Origin: an uncultured Aquimarina sp.
GTDB lineage: Bacteria; Bacteroidota; Bacteroidia; Flavobacteriales; Flavobacteriaceae
DNA length: 64,000 nucleotides
Direction: 5' to 3'
NCBI RefSeq assembly: GCF_947495315.1
Contig: NZ_CANLYD010000004.1
Span: forward strand, 186,001 to 250,000
A program made the translations under genes and the position numbers. Of the stretch, positions 8,481-16,832 are shown one piece after another (within the stretch, counting starts at the first letter, position 1; each line of letters opens with the position of its first letter). The notes under the pieces are model-generated. The model was not told the origin of the DNA. It made no database searches and saw nothing but the letters and a program-made list of their open reading frames with translations.

Positions 8481-8747
8481 CTATTCAAACATTTCCAATT
8501 GTTTCATTTGAGTAATCACATTATCATTAGAACATAACTCTATCAATTTTACATTTAATTTTTCGGTATATTCAAATGATGTTAATCCTTTTTTGACAAG
8601 TTCCAAGTCTGCAACGATTTCTCCTATCTTCAAAATAATATCTTGGTTTTTAAGAGTTTTCTCTTCCTGAATTCCTATGCGTAGAAGGTGATCTACATCA
8701 CCTCCAACTCGTTTGTATAACTCTATATGATATTCGGTAATTGTCAT
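8481..8747 (-). CDS. Hypothetical small soluble protein, 88 aa
   Basis: A helical acidic protein without recognised domain. The start ATG is the final three bases of a leader copy (8745-8766). It lies 50 bases upstream of the DUF7660-like gene and belongs to the same minus-strand array. Confidence 0.55.
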   Translation of the reverse strand: MTITEYHIELYKRVGGDVDHLLRIGIQEEKTLKNQDIILKIGEIVADLELVKKGLTSFEYTEKLNVKLIELCSNDNVITQMKQLEMFE

Positions 8748-8838
8748 CGGTTTATTGAACTTTATTGATATAAGGTTTTTAATAAATAATATGTCAAAAA
8801 AGCTATAATTAAGAATCCAAAACCTTAGTAATTATCGT

Positions 8839-8866
8839 ACGGATTACAAATCCTTGCTATCGGGTT
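8839..8866. repeat. 28-bp direct repeat, copy 1
   Basis: Begins ACGGATTACAAATCCTTGCT and ends ATCGGGTT. An identical copy lies at 9225-9252. The two copies bracket the gene starting at 9094, so the pair could mark the insertion or duplication of that unit. Confidence 0.75.
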
Positions 8867-8869
8867 TAT

Positions 8870-9094
8870 TTACTCTACAATTTCGTAGTCAATACTTAAT
8901 TTTCGCAAAGCTCTTAAACCAGAACCAGCGTTTTTATCTTCCATCTCAATATCTACAGCGTCTCCTTCTAAGAGTATATCCGTAATCTCACTCGCCAGGG
9001 ATTCATTAATGTTAGATGAAATCTCTACAATACATTTGACTATTGCTCTTTTATCTGGTCTCTGAGCATCACAAGACAATAAGTTTAATTTCAT
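8870..9094 (-). CDS. Hypothetical small protein, 74 aa
   Basis: Begins MKLNLLSC and ends IDYEIVE. The tail and the bases around the stop match the gene ending at 4315, suggesting common descent. It is the first gene of the minus-strand array. The nearest leader copy (9183-9203) lies about 90 bases upstream, so this gene does not use it directly. Family unknown. Confidence 0.5.
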   Translation of the reverse strand: MKLNLLSCDAQRPDKRAIVKCIVEISSNINESLASEITDILLEGDAVDIEMEDKNAGSGLRALRKLSIDYEIVE

Positions 9095-9443
9095 AATAAT
9101 AGTTTATGAATGCAATATACTAGAGTTGAGATAAGTCTGGGGTATACGTACAACATTATTCTTTTGTAAGTGAAAATGAATTATCGGTTTATTTAAACTT
9201 TCAATGCAATTTATTTATTATCTCACGGATTACAAATCCTTGCTATCGGGTTAAACGCAACCTTAATGATCTAACAACAATTTTTAATGGATTAATCAAC
9301 AAATTACCAATACTTTGAATGTAATGATATACTGTATCACGTTAACTAGAATAGTGGTGAATGGATGTGGATCAACCTTGTTTGTTGACTGAAATATCCC
9401 CGTTTTTATTGTATTTTTATCATTCCAATTAATTCAATAATTT
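9095..9443. other. Right edge of cassette island, non-coding
   Basis: Contains the isolated leader copy (9183-9203) and the second 28-bp repeat (9225-9252). The rest is AT-rich with no ORF. It separates the minus-strand array from the plus-strand gene at 9444 and probably carries promoters for both, none of which could be assigned. Confidence 0.5.
9225..9252. repeat. 28-bp direct repeat, copy 2
   Basis: Exact copy of the 28 bases at 8839-8866, lying just right of the outermost leader copy (9183-9203). Confidence 0.75.
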
Positions 9444-10460
9444 ATGAATCTAAATGATACCGAACGGAAGACGATAAAATTAATAAAAGAGCAAGGTTTA
9501 AAATTAACTAAAAAATATAAGGAGGAAAATCTTTTTAAGATAAGTGAGAATTTCGATGTTCCTTCGTTTCAAAAAGAATTAGAAGGTGTTTTTGAGGTTT
9601 TGATAGAAATTCAAGATGTAAATTCTTCTTTAATTCCATATAGTTTTTGGGTTAAATTTGCAAATTCTTTTGAGCGCATATCGGATAACTTAGCTGACAT
9701 TAGTAGTATTCCAAATAAGATTAACAGCATTGAACAAATTGGAAGTCTAAAAGTATTTATATCCAATGTCAAAACTCATGCCGTTGATTTAAAAGAAGCC
9801 GCATTTCCTTTGATTCAATCGAAGATAATAGATAAGATGAATTTTCCAAAAGAAGTCGAATCAAATAGAGAGGAACTAAATAAAATCATAGCAGATAGCA
9901 GGAATTATAAGAGTGAGTTTATCGATTTAAAAGAAGAATTGAATCTAATATTATCAACTTCTAAAGATATTAGCTCAAAAATAGGAGTATCAAAATATGC
10001 CACGGTTTTCGAAAATGAATCTCAAGAGCATTTAAAAATATCCATAATATGGATTATTTTTACAGTTTTGATACTAATTTCAATTCTCTTTTTAGGAATA
10101 TTCTTTTTTAATATAACTGATATAATTGATAAAGAACCTAGTGTTTTTATTAAGCATGCAATAAGTAAACTAGTAATTCTATCGGTTCTATTTTATGGGC
10201 TTTCTTTATGTAATAAAAACTATAAGGCTCATAAGCACAATGCAATAGTGAATAAACATAGACAAAATGCACTTACAACCTTCCAAGCTTTTTCTGAAGC
10301 TGTAGAAAATGACCCTGGAACTAAGAATGCAATTCTATTGCAAGCCACGCAAACAATTTTTGGTAATCAACCAACTGGATATCTGAAAAATGAAGGGGAT
10401 GGAGAATCTTCAAATAAAATCATTGAAATTATCAAAGGAGTAACTACAGGTGAGCCATAA
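9444..10460 (+). CDS. Coiled-coil protein with two central membrane segments, 338 aa
   Basis: An N-terminal region of about 190 residues is helical and charged, with coiled-coil character (LNKIIADSRNYKSEFIDLKE). Membrane segments follow at about 200-222 and 238-255. The C-terminal tail contains KHNAIVNKHRQNALTTFQAF and KNAILLQATQTIFGNQPTGY, a helical pattern I have seen in unnamed membrane proteins of defence-rich loci. No catalytic motif is visible. Monocistronic by position. Function unknown. Confidence 0.6.
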   Translation: MNLNDTERKTIKLIKEQGLKLTKKYKEENLFKISENFDVPSFQKELEGVFEVLIEIQDVNSSLIPYSFWVKFANSFERISDNLADISSIPNKINSIEQIGSLKVFISNVKTHAVDLKEAAFPLIQSKIIDKMNFPKEVESNREELNKIIADSRNYKSEFIDLKEELNLILSTSKDISSKIGVSKYATVFENESQEHLKISIIWIIFTVLILISILFLGIFFFNITDIIDKEPSVFIKHAISKLVILSVLFYGLSLCNKNYKAHKHNAIVNKHRQNALTTFQAFSEAVENDPGTKNAILLQATQTIFGNQPTGYLKNEGDGESSNKIIEIIKGVTTGEP

Positions 10461-10654
10461 ACCGAATATCTATACTTGAATTATTATTAAGTGCGATAAT
10501 TCGAATTGATATTCTTTCGTAATTATTTATTGATCTTTATTTTAAGAAATTGGTTAATTCTAATACAAATAGAAAAAGTAAGCTAAGGCTATAATTAAAG
10601 GATTGTTCAGGTGATTTAATAATCTTAAATATATTTAATAAGTAATAAATCGCT

Positions 10655-10691
10655 AAAAAGTTCCCGTTACGGGAACTTTTTAGTATATTTG
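10655..10691 (+). promoter_or_regulatory. Perfect palindrome and -7 box upstream of higBA
   Basis: A 12-bp inverted repeat, AAAAAGTTCCCG (10655-10666) and CGGGAACTTTTT (10670-10681), directly precedes TATATTTG (10684-10691), which fits the Bacteroidota -7 consensus TAnnTTTG. The start of higB lies 39 bases further. The location suits an operator for autoregulation by HigA. A terminator hairpin for upstream transcription is the alternative. Confidence 0.65.
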
Positions 10692-10729
10692 TTATCGGAA
10701 TATTTTAGTAGCACAAATAACAATTAATT

Positions 10730-11023
10730 ATGAGAGTCTTAAAAAGAAAGACCCTATTAGATTACTGGAAAAAAAATCCAGAATCAAAAAAACATTTAGA
10801 AATATGGTTTAGTATCTTAAATAAGGAATCCTTTAATTCTCCAAATGAAATTAAACAAATATTTGGCAGTGCGGATTTCATAGGTGAAAATATTGCAATA
10901 TTTAACATTGCAGGGAATAAATACAGACTTATAGCCCGAATTCGATATGACATCCAGATTACTTACATTAGATTCATAGGAACGCATGCTGAATATGATA
11001 AACTTGATTTAACTAAATTATAA
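10730..11023 (+). CDS. higB: HigB-type toxin, RelE-fold mRNA interferase
   Basis: 97 residues of the HigB family of ribosome-dependent endoribonucleases. Features seen are the N-terminal helix (LLDYWKKNPESKKHLEIW), the GENIAIFNIAGNKYRLIARI strand pair and the closing FIGTHAEYDKL, where His and the preceding aromatic residues form the usual catalytic tail. It is followed after 66 bases by an antitoxin, the toxin-first order typical of higBA. Confidence 0.88.
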   Translation: MRVLKRKTLLDYWKKNPESKKHLEIWFSILNKESFNSPNEIKQIFGSADFIGENIAIFNIAGNKYRLIARIRYDIQITYIRFIGTHAEYDKLDLTKL

Positions 11024-11089
11024 TTTATACGCCAATGAAAAAATAATTTTAAAAACAGAATAATAAAGACCATATACAAAACCATATAC

Positions 11090-11464
11090 ATGAGAAAAGT
11101 CTCAAACTATAAACCAATAAATAGTAAGATAGAATATGAAAATGCCTTAAATCGAATTGAAGACATTTTTATTTCAAGCTCTCCCGAAGAAATCGAAGAG
11201 CTTGAAATACTTTCTATCTTAGTTGAAAAATATGAGGAAGAAAATTTCCTTATAGAAGATCCTGATCCTATCGACGCAATATTATTTGTAATGGAACAAA
11301 ACAATATGACCAAAAAAGATCTTGGTGATATAATTAACAGTAAATCAAGAGTTTCTGAGATATTATATCGAAAACGAGCTTTAAGTATTAATCATATTAG
11401 ATCAATTAATAAACATCTTAAAATTCCAGCAGACATTTTAATTAAAGAATATAAATTATCTTAA
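11090..11464 (+). CDS. higA: HigA-type antitoxin with XRE helix-turn-helix
   Basis: 124 residues. The N-terminal half is acidic and helical. The C-terminal half is a helix-turn-helix domain (AILFVMEQNNMTKKDLGDII, then SRVSEILYRKRALS). This matches the long HigA antitoxins that neutralise HigB and repress their own promoter. The palindrome at 10655-10681 is a plausible binding site. A terminator follows at 11543. Confidence 0.87.
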   Translation: MRKVSNYKPINSKIEYENALNRIEDIFISSSPEEIEELEILSILVEKYEEENFLIEDPDPIDAILFVMEQNNMTKKDLGDIINSKSRVSEILYRKRALSINHIRSINKHLKIPADILIKEYKLS

Positions 11465-11542
11465 AATTAATATTCCTTAATTTGAAAGCAAAAATAAAAA
11501 TGTTTTATAAAAAAAACTTATATCGAAAATCATAATTAATCT

Positions 11543-11573
11543 AAACCCGATAGAAAATACTCCTATCGGGTTT
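11543..11573 (+). terminator. Terminator after higBA
   Basis: Eleven-pair stem AAACCCGATAG (11543-11553) with CTATCGGGTTT (11563-11573), nine-base loop. It lies 79 bases after higA. Confidence 0.7.
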
Positions 11574-11789
11574 AAATTGAATTTTATACTTGCCAATTCG
11601 TAAAATATTATCGGTGTAAATAATTTATTAAACACTTTTAACTTAAAATACTTGATGCGATCAATTTAACATAACCTGACTTATAACCACAAATCATAAT
11701 TCACTAACCTGCTCCGCAAAGTCTCCTGACTTTGAGGGATTATTCACGAATCATCAACTATTATTTTCGACGGTATTTCCAAACCAAGC

Positions 11790-11832
11790 TGACAAATATC
11801 ATAGTTACACCGCAGCGGCTACATTATTTTTA
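11790..11832 (+). promoter_or_regulatory. Crp/Fnr-type site TGACAAATATCA with -7 box
   Basis: Site 11790-11801 and -7 like TATTTTTA (11825-11832). The centres are 33 bp apart, as at the other sites in this window. It heads the operon usp, cls, patatin and crp, so the regulator encoded last may activate its own operon. Confidence 0.65.
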
Positions 11833-11852
11833 TGATATTAAATCATCAGACA

Positions 11853-12689
11853 ATGAAAAATATCCTCCTGCCTACCGACTTTTCGGAAAATGCAAGAAAT
11901 GCGATTGATTATGCGCTGGAGTTCTTCAAGAATGAGCTCTGTACTTTTTATGTACTCAATGTGCAAAAAGCTTCTAACTATATGATGGATGACCTTATGG
12001 CTGCTCCAGCCAATACATCCATCCATCAATCCGTTGTGCAGGGATCTAAAGAAAAATTGAGCACGCTCATAGAAGCGTTACAAGAAGAAATTGAGCACGA
12101 AAATTATACGTTTCAGGCGATTACGGATTATGATATTTTTACCGATGCTATTAAACAAGCGGTAAAATCAAAAGATATTGATCTTATCGTCATGGGTACT
12201 AATGGAGCAACCGGAGCCAGAGAAGTGGTTTTTGGCAGTAATACGATCAATGTAATACGTAAGATAGATTGTCCGGTACTGGTAATCCCGCAAGGATATA
12301 CTTTTAAAGATATAAAAACGGTACAATACACTATTGATTATAATGATCACTTTAATACAGAGAATATTGAGCCCTTAGTAGATACATTGATCAAGTATAA
12401 AGCTTCTTTAAGAATCCTGAAAATAAAAGAAGACGATACGGTCACCATTGCTGAGTTTGATGATAAAAAGCATTTAAAAGACTTTTTTAAAGACATCAAT
12501 CATACATTTCATTCTATTACGAATGTGCCTACACCTTTAGCAATCGATAGTTTTGTGCAAATCATGGATGTAGATATGAATGCGATGTTTATTCACAGAG
12601 AAACCTTTTTGGATCGATTCTTTCACGGTTCAGAGACTTCCAAAATAAGTTACGGTACCAGAGTTCCGTTGCTTATTATGCATAATTGA
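11853..12689 (+). CDS. Universal stress protein, two UspA domains
   Basis: 278 residues from the ATG at 11853 (MKNILLPTDFSENARN). The upstream in-frame ATG at 11832 overlaps the -7 box and is unlikely. The first UspA domain has the nucleotide-binding pattern GTNGATGAREVVFGSNT (G-2x-G-9x-G-S). The second domain is degenerate. Usp proteins bind ATP or AMP and support survival under stress or low oxygen; the target is unknown. First gene of an operon with cardiolipin synthase, patatin and a Crp/Fnr regulator. Confidence 0.9.
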   Translation: MKNILLPTDFSENARNAIDYALEFFKNELCTFYVLNVQKASNYMMDDLMAAPANTSIHQSVVQGSKEKLSTLIEALQEEIEHENYTFQAITDYDIFTDAIKQAVKSKDIDLIVMGTNGATGAREVVFGSNTINVIRKIDCPVLVIPQGYTFKDIKTVQYTIDYNDHFNTENIEPLVDTLIKYKASLRILKIKEDDTVTIAEFDDKKHLKDFFKDINHTFHSITNVPTPLAIDSFVQIMDVDMNAMFIHRETFLDRFFHGSETSKISYGTRVPLLIMHN

Positions 12690-12712
12690 TGCTTTAAAAA
12701 ATTGATCATAAG

Positions 12713-14134
12713 ATGGTGTATGTTGCTTTTCTTATCCTATACTTTTTGGCAGGAATAGTAATTGTCATTAAACTGATATTATACGGTATGCGTCCAACCA
12801 AAACCTTGGCCTGGATGCTTGCTATTTTTACAATTCCGGTTGGCGGAATGTTATTCTATTTGCTGTTAGGCAGAAACCGAAGAAAGAATAAGCTGTTTCA
12901 ATTAAAAAGAACAGATGAAATTATTTCTTATTTAGAAAAAGCAGAAAGTCATTATGAACCTGTAACCGAAGAAGAATATCAAGAACATCAAAAGTTAATC
13001 AGACTCATTACCATGAACTGCGGTTTTGCACCCAGTGCAGGAAATCAGCTGAAACTTCTTAAAAATGGAGATGCTACTTTTCAGGCAATATTCGAAAGCT
13101 TAAAAAAAGCAGAACACTTTATCCACTTACAGTACTATATTTTCGAAGATGGACATTTGGCTGAAGGGCTATTCGATCTTTTCCAACAAAAAGTAAAAGA
13201 AGGAGTTCAGATACGGATTCTCTATGATGGAATAGGAAGCAGATCTTTAAGCAAAAAATATATCCGGAAACTTCAGAAAGCAGGAGTGGAAATCTATAGT
13301 TTTTTACCCGTTAAATTTGGTAAGTTTTTATCGTCCTTAAATTATAGGAATCACCGAAAAATCATCGTGATAGATAATAAAATAGCTTTTACTGGTGGTA
13401 TTAATGTTTCTGATAAATATGTAAAAGGAGATCCTAATTTAGGTATCTGGCATGATATGCATTTACAGCTAGAAGGTCCTGTTGTACATAGTTTACAGGC
13501 AATTTTTGTAATGGATTGGTACTTGATCAGTAATCAGGATGATATTTTAAGTCCGTCTTACTTTACGACTTATAAAAAAACAGGTAGTATGACCGCCCAA
13601 ACGGTACATAGTGGTCCGGATGAAGATTTTTCGGCTACCAGGCAATTATATTTTTCGTTGATCAATGAAGCCAAAGACTATGTATATATCGCTAATCCAT
13701 ATATCATTCCCGGTGAAGCAATTCTGGAAGCATTAAAAGTAGCTGCTCTAAGTGGTATAGAGGTAAGACTCTTACTTTCTGATATATCGGATAGTAAGAT
13801 TGTACGATGGTGTGTACGATCTTATTTCGAGAGATTGTTAGAAGCTGGTGTTAAAATTTATTTGTTTTCTAATGGTTTTGTGCATAGCAAAACCATTGTT
13901 GCTGATGATACAGTTTCTTCTGTAGGTACTGCCAATTTGGATATCAGAAGTTTTGAGCAGAATTATGAAGTAAATGTGGCGATATATGATGACGCTTTTG
14001 CAATCGAATTAAAAAATGATTTTTTAAGGGATTGTGAACAGAGTATTCAGTTAGACTATGCTACTTTTGTACATAGACCTTGGCATGAAAAAATAAAAGA
14101 AGGAGTGGCTAAAATTTTCAGTTCGGTTTTGTAG
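12713..14134 (+). CDS. cls: Cardiolipin synthase
   Basis: 473 residues. Two N-terminal membrane segments (about 2-22 and 33-52) precede two phospholipase D HKD motifs, HRKIIVIDNKIAFTGG and HSKTIVADDTVSSVGTANLD. The family joins two phosphatidylglycerol molecules to cardiolipin at the inner membrane. The gene lies 23 bases after the stress protein and 12 before the patatin, pointing to coordinated membrane-lipid remodelling in this operon. Length is normal for the family. Confidence 0.92.
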   Translation: MVYVAFLILYFLAGIVIVIKLILYGMRPTKTLAWMLAIFTIPVGGMLFYLLLGRNRRKNKLFQLKRTDEIISYLEKAESHYEPVTEEEYQEHQKLIRLITMNCGFAPSAGNQLKLLKNGDATFQAIFESLKKAEHFIHLQYYIFEDGHLAEGLFDLFQQKVKEGVQIRILYDGIGSRSLSKKYIRKLQKAGVEIYSFLPVKFGKFLSSLNYRNHRKIIVIDNKIAFTGGINVSDKYVKGDPNLGIWHDMHLQLEGPVVHSLQAIFVMDWYLISNQDDILSPSYFTTYKKTGSMTAQTVHSGPDEDFSATRQLYFSLINEAKDYVYIANPYIIPGEAILEALKVAALSGIEVRLLLSDISDSKIVRWCVRSYFERLLEAGVKIYLFSNGFVHSKTIVADDTVSSVGTANLDIRSFEQNYEVNVAIYDDAFAIELKNDFLRDCEQSIQLDYATFVHRPWHEKIKEGVAKIFSSVL

Positions 14135-14146
14135 AAAACATATGTA

Positions 14147-14926
14147 ATGAAAGCATCAAAAAATATAGGCTTGGTACTCTCCGGAGGAGGATTTAAAGGA
14201 GTTGCACACTTAGGAGCCATAAAAGCACTAGAGGAAGCAGAGATATATCCCAATTTCGTTTCCGGAACAAGTGCCGGAGCAATTGTAGGCGCTTTGTATG
14301 CTGGTGGCTATGCTATAGAAGAGATTAAAGAGTTTTTTAGTAAAACGCCTTTGTTTAAGTTGAATAGATTTACTAGAAAAAAAGCAGGATTTTTGGATTC
14401 TGAGAAGTTTTTTGATGATCTGATAACATACTTTCCTAAAAACACTTTTGAAAGTCTGGAGAAAAAACTTTTTGTAACTGCTACCAATCTGGTAGAAGGG
14501 ACGGTTATGGTTTTTAGTACTGGAGAACTCATTAGACCCATATTGGCTTCTGCAGCTTTTCCAGGAATGTTTTCTCCGGTTAAAATAAACAGACAGCTAT
14601 ATTCTGATGGAGGGATTTTAGATAATTTTCCGATTGAACCTTTACAGAAACAATGTGATATGATCATCGGTATCGATGTTACCCCAATAAAAAAACCAAA
14701 AATTTCAGATTTTAAACATTCCTATAATGTGATGCAACGAGCATACTATTTACGTGCGATGCCTAATTCTGAAACAAAATTTAAGCACTGTGATCTTATA
14801 ATTCAGCCAAGAGAACTGGCAAATCACGGAATTTTTAGCAGTGGAAATCTGGATAAAATATTCGATGTTGGATATCAGGAAGCAAAACAACAATTAGCAA
14901 TATATTTTGAGAATCAAAAGCAATAA
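14147..14926 (+). CDS. Patatin-like phospholipase (RssA/NTE type)
   Basis: 259 residues with the serine-aspartate dyad lipase layout: oxyanion loop SGGGFKG (about 11-17), nucleophile GTSAGAIVG (Ser about 43) and SDGGILDNFP with the catalytic Asp. Predicted to hydrolyse acyl esters of phospholipids; no signal peptide. It lies between cls and a Crp/Fnr gene with two bases before the latter. Confidence 0.9.
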   Translation: MKASKNIGLVLSGGGFKGVAHLGAIKALEEAEIYPNFVSGTSAGAIVGALYAGGYAIEEIKEFFSKTPLFKLNRFTRKKAGFLDSEKFFDDLITYFPKNTFESLEKKLFVTATNLVEGTVMVFSTGELIRPILASAAFPGMFSPVKINRQLYSDGGILDNFPIEPLQKQCDMIIGIDVTPIKKPKISDFKHSYNVMQRAYYLRAMPNSETKFKHCDLIIQPRELANHGIFSSGNLDKIFDVGYQEAKQQLAIYFENQKQ

Positions 14927-14928
14927 CA

Positions 14929-15561
14929 ATGATTCAGGAACTTAAGAATAATTATGGACATCTCTTTGAAGATGAGCTGTTAGAAGAAATTAATAGCGTG
15001 GCAACTTTTAAAGAAGTTTCAGAAGGTATTGAACTCATAAAACCAGGAAGCTATATCAAATCGATGCCATTAATTATTAGTGGTGCGATTAAAATATTAA
15101 GAGAAGATCAGGATGGAGATGAACTATTGCTCTATTTTCTGGAAAGAGGAGATACTTGTGCGATGACATTGTCTTGTTGTATAGGTCATCATAAAAGCGA
15201 GATCAAAGCAATTGCAGAAACAGATTCTAAATTGATAATGATTCCTGTCGGAAAAATGGAAGAATGGACTGCAAAGTATAAATCCTGGAGAAATTTTGTA
15301 TTCGAAAGTTACCATAAACGACTTATGGAAGCTATTGAAACGATTGACAGTATTGCTTTTCTAAAAATGGATGAACGACTACTGAAATATCTGAAAGATA
15401 AAACAAAAGTCAATAATGATAACACAGTAAATAATACGCACCAAGAAATAGCTTATGATCTACACACTTCTCGCGTGGTCATATCCAGATTACTGAAAAA
15501 ACTAGAAGTAGAGGGTAAGATAAAATTAAACCGGAATAGCATTAAAATTATAAGCCTTTGA
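14929..15561 (+). CDS. Crp/Fnr family transcription regulator
   Basis: 210 residues. A cyclic-nucleotide-binding-like beta-roll (about 25-125) is followed by a helix-turn-helix with recognition helix TSRVVISRLLKKLE. There is no N-terminal four-Cys cluster of classical FNR. The roll carries DTCAMTLSCC, so a redox or haem sensor is possible but unproven. Last gene of the operon headed by a TGAC-N4-ATCA site. I infer that it is the activator of the TGAT-N4-ATCA promoters, including its own. Confidence 0.88.
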   Translation: MIQELKNNYGHLFEDELLEEINSVATFKEVSEGIELIKPGSYIKSMPLIISGAIKILREDQDGDELLLYFLERGDTCAMTLSCCIGHHKSEIKAIAETDSKLIMIPVGKMEEWTAKYKSWRNFVFESYHKRLMEAIETIDSIAFLKMDERLLKYLKDKTKVNNDNTVNNTHQEIAYDLHTSRVVISRLLKKLEVEGKIKLNRNSIKIISL

Positions 15562-15773
15562 ATCTAAGTTTGGTTAATTTTGAACAATGATTCAAAAACC
15601 GTCAAATAGAGTGATTTCTTATAGTGAAGCGAAAAGAAATTGTATCGAAATTAGGCTTTTTAGGTCGAAAACAACTATTCTCGACCCGTACGCCTCTGGA
15701 GTATACAATCCTTCTTCGGTCGGATTACTCGAATGGACGTTGCTTTCTTAAACCGATTAACCAATTACCTGTC

Positions 15774-15793
15774 ATTCCAGCGTAGGCTGGAAT
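15774..15793. repeat. Dispersed palindrome in a 345-base gap
   Basis: ATTCCAGC (15774-15781) and GCTGGAAT (15786-15793) form the widespread bacterial palindrome whose spurious translation reads WIPAYAGMT. The surrounding non-coding stretch 15562-15906 also holds a sequence ending in TCTCGACCC, like other dispersed repeats. No gene is supported here. Confidence 0.6.
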
Positions 15794-15847
15794 CCAAAAT
15801 ACGATGTAAATTTTTTTTAATACAATCGTTCTGATTTTTAAACCTAT

Positions 15848-15891
15848 GTAACTAATGTTACTGTGATAGCCTTCACCTGACATTATTTTTG
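15848..15891 (+). promoter_or_regulatory. GTAAC palindrome with -7 box, TSUP promoter
   Basis: GTAACTAATGTTAC (15848-15861) and perfect -7 box TATTTTTG (15884-15891), centres 33 bp apart. The gene starts 16 bases after the -7 box. Same geometry as at 16728, 20551 and 24260. Confidence 0.75.
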
Positions 15892-15906
15892 CCAAAAAAA
15901 TAATTG

Positions 15907-16704
15907 ATGGAAGTAATAGAAGTTCTGGGATATTTTGGCGCATTGACTATTGGAGTTGTATTAGGTCTAATAGGTGGAGGAGGTTCTATACTAACAGTAC
16001 CAGTTTTTGTATACTTGATGCATATCAATCCTGTAACTGCTACTGCATATTCATTATTTGTTGTTGGGTCTTCGGCTCTAGTAGGAGCTGTTAAAAACCT
16101 AAGAAAAGGATTGGTTAGTTTCAGAACTGCCATTGTGTTTTCTATTCCTGCGTTTATCGCGGTGTATTTGACCAGAAAATTTTTGGTTCCGGCAATACCA
16201 GACAAACTTTTTTCCATAGTGGACTTCACTATTACCAAAGATATTGGGATCATGGCATTTTTTGCAATCATCATGTTAATGGCTTCTATTTCTATGATAA
16301 AAAATAGAAAAGAAACAACAGAAAAAGAAGAGACAGTATCCTACAATTATCCATTGATTGTAATAGAAGGTATTGTAGTAGGAACGTTAACCGGAATTGT
16401 TGGAGCAGGAGGCGGGTTTTTAATAATTCCGGCATTGGTTTTATTCGCAAGATTACCCATGAAAAAAGCAGTTGCGACATCATTATTAATTATTGCAATT
16501 AAGTCATTAATTGGATTTTTAGGAGATATAGGAAATTTAGCTATTGATTGGAGTTTTCTAATAGTATTTACAGGAATTTCTATTATCGGAATTTTTATAG
16601 GAATGTACCTGTCTAATTTTATAGAAGGTAAAAAACTAAAAAAAGGATTCGGTTGGTTTGTTTTAGGGATGGGGATTTATATACTTATCAAGGAATTGAC
16701 ATAA
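15907..16704 (+). CDS. TSUP (TauE/SafE) family sulfite or sulfur-compound exporter
   Basis: 265 residues with about eight membrane segments in two repeated halves, each starting with a glycine-rich motif (LGLIGGGGSILTVP and LTGIVGAGGGFLIIP). TSUP proteins move sulfite, thiosulfate or organosulfonates across the inner membrane. ATG at 15907 is used; a TTG lies one codon upstream. The GTAAC promoter and the neighbouring persulfide enzymes suggest that it exports sulfite produced by them. Confidence 0.85.
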   Translation: MEVIEVLGYFGALTIGVVLGLIGGGGSILTVPVFVYLMHINPVTATAYSLFVVGSSALVGAVKNLRKGLVSFRTAIVFSIPAFIAVYLTRKFLVPAIPDKLFSIVDFTITKDIGIMAFFAIIMLMASISMIKNRKETTEKEETVSYNYPLIVIEGIVVGTLTGIVGAGGGFLIIPALVLFARLPMKKAVATSLLIIAIKSLIGFLGDIGNLAIDWSFLIVFTGISIIGIFIGMYLSNFIEGKKLKKGFGWFVLGMGIYILIKELT

Positions 16705-16727
16705 CCTTAATTTTGATTTTGTATTTT

Positions 16728-16771
16728 GTAACAATTGTTACTGTAAAAAGATAATAGGAGTCGTATTTTTG
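16728..16771 (+). promoter_or_regulatory. GTAAC palindrome with -7 box, sulfur operon promoter
   Basis: Perfect palindrome GTAACAATTGTTAC (16728-16741) and perfect -7 box TATTTTTG (16764-16771), centres 33 bp apart. It heads the operon of persulfide dioxygenase, rhodanese and Crp/Fnr regulator. Confidence 0.78.
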
Positions 16772-16832
16772 GAGCTCAATAATAGAAACAGTGGACTTCC
16801 ATTTATGAGAAGTACAATAGAAAATAAAACAG

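Larger units (their letters stand above)
4509..9203 (-). repeat. Iterated leader repeat, eleven copies between small genes
   Basis: On the coding (minus) strand the consensus is AAAGTTCAATAAACCGATG. Copies lie at about 4509-4530, 5000-5020, 5357-5377, 5561-5582, 6519-6539, 6751-6772, 7211-7232, 7778-7799, 8437-8458, 8745-8766 and 9183-9203. In five cases (starts at 5563, 6753, 7213, 7780, 8747) the ATG at the end of the repeat is the start codon. In at least four cases the stop codon of the upstream gene lies within the 5' half. The genes between copies are unrelated. The copies at 6519 and 9183 have no gene directly behind them. Confidence 0.85.

Noticed and set aside
4509..9203. Integron attC sites
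   Set aside because: The repeats are short, lack the inverted core sites of attC, and no integrase gene is present in the window.
15725..15943. 72-residue minus-strand ORF containing WIPAYAGMTG
   Set aside because: This is the translation of a dispersed palindrome and overlaps the TSUP promoter and start.
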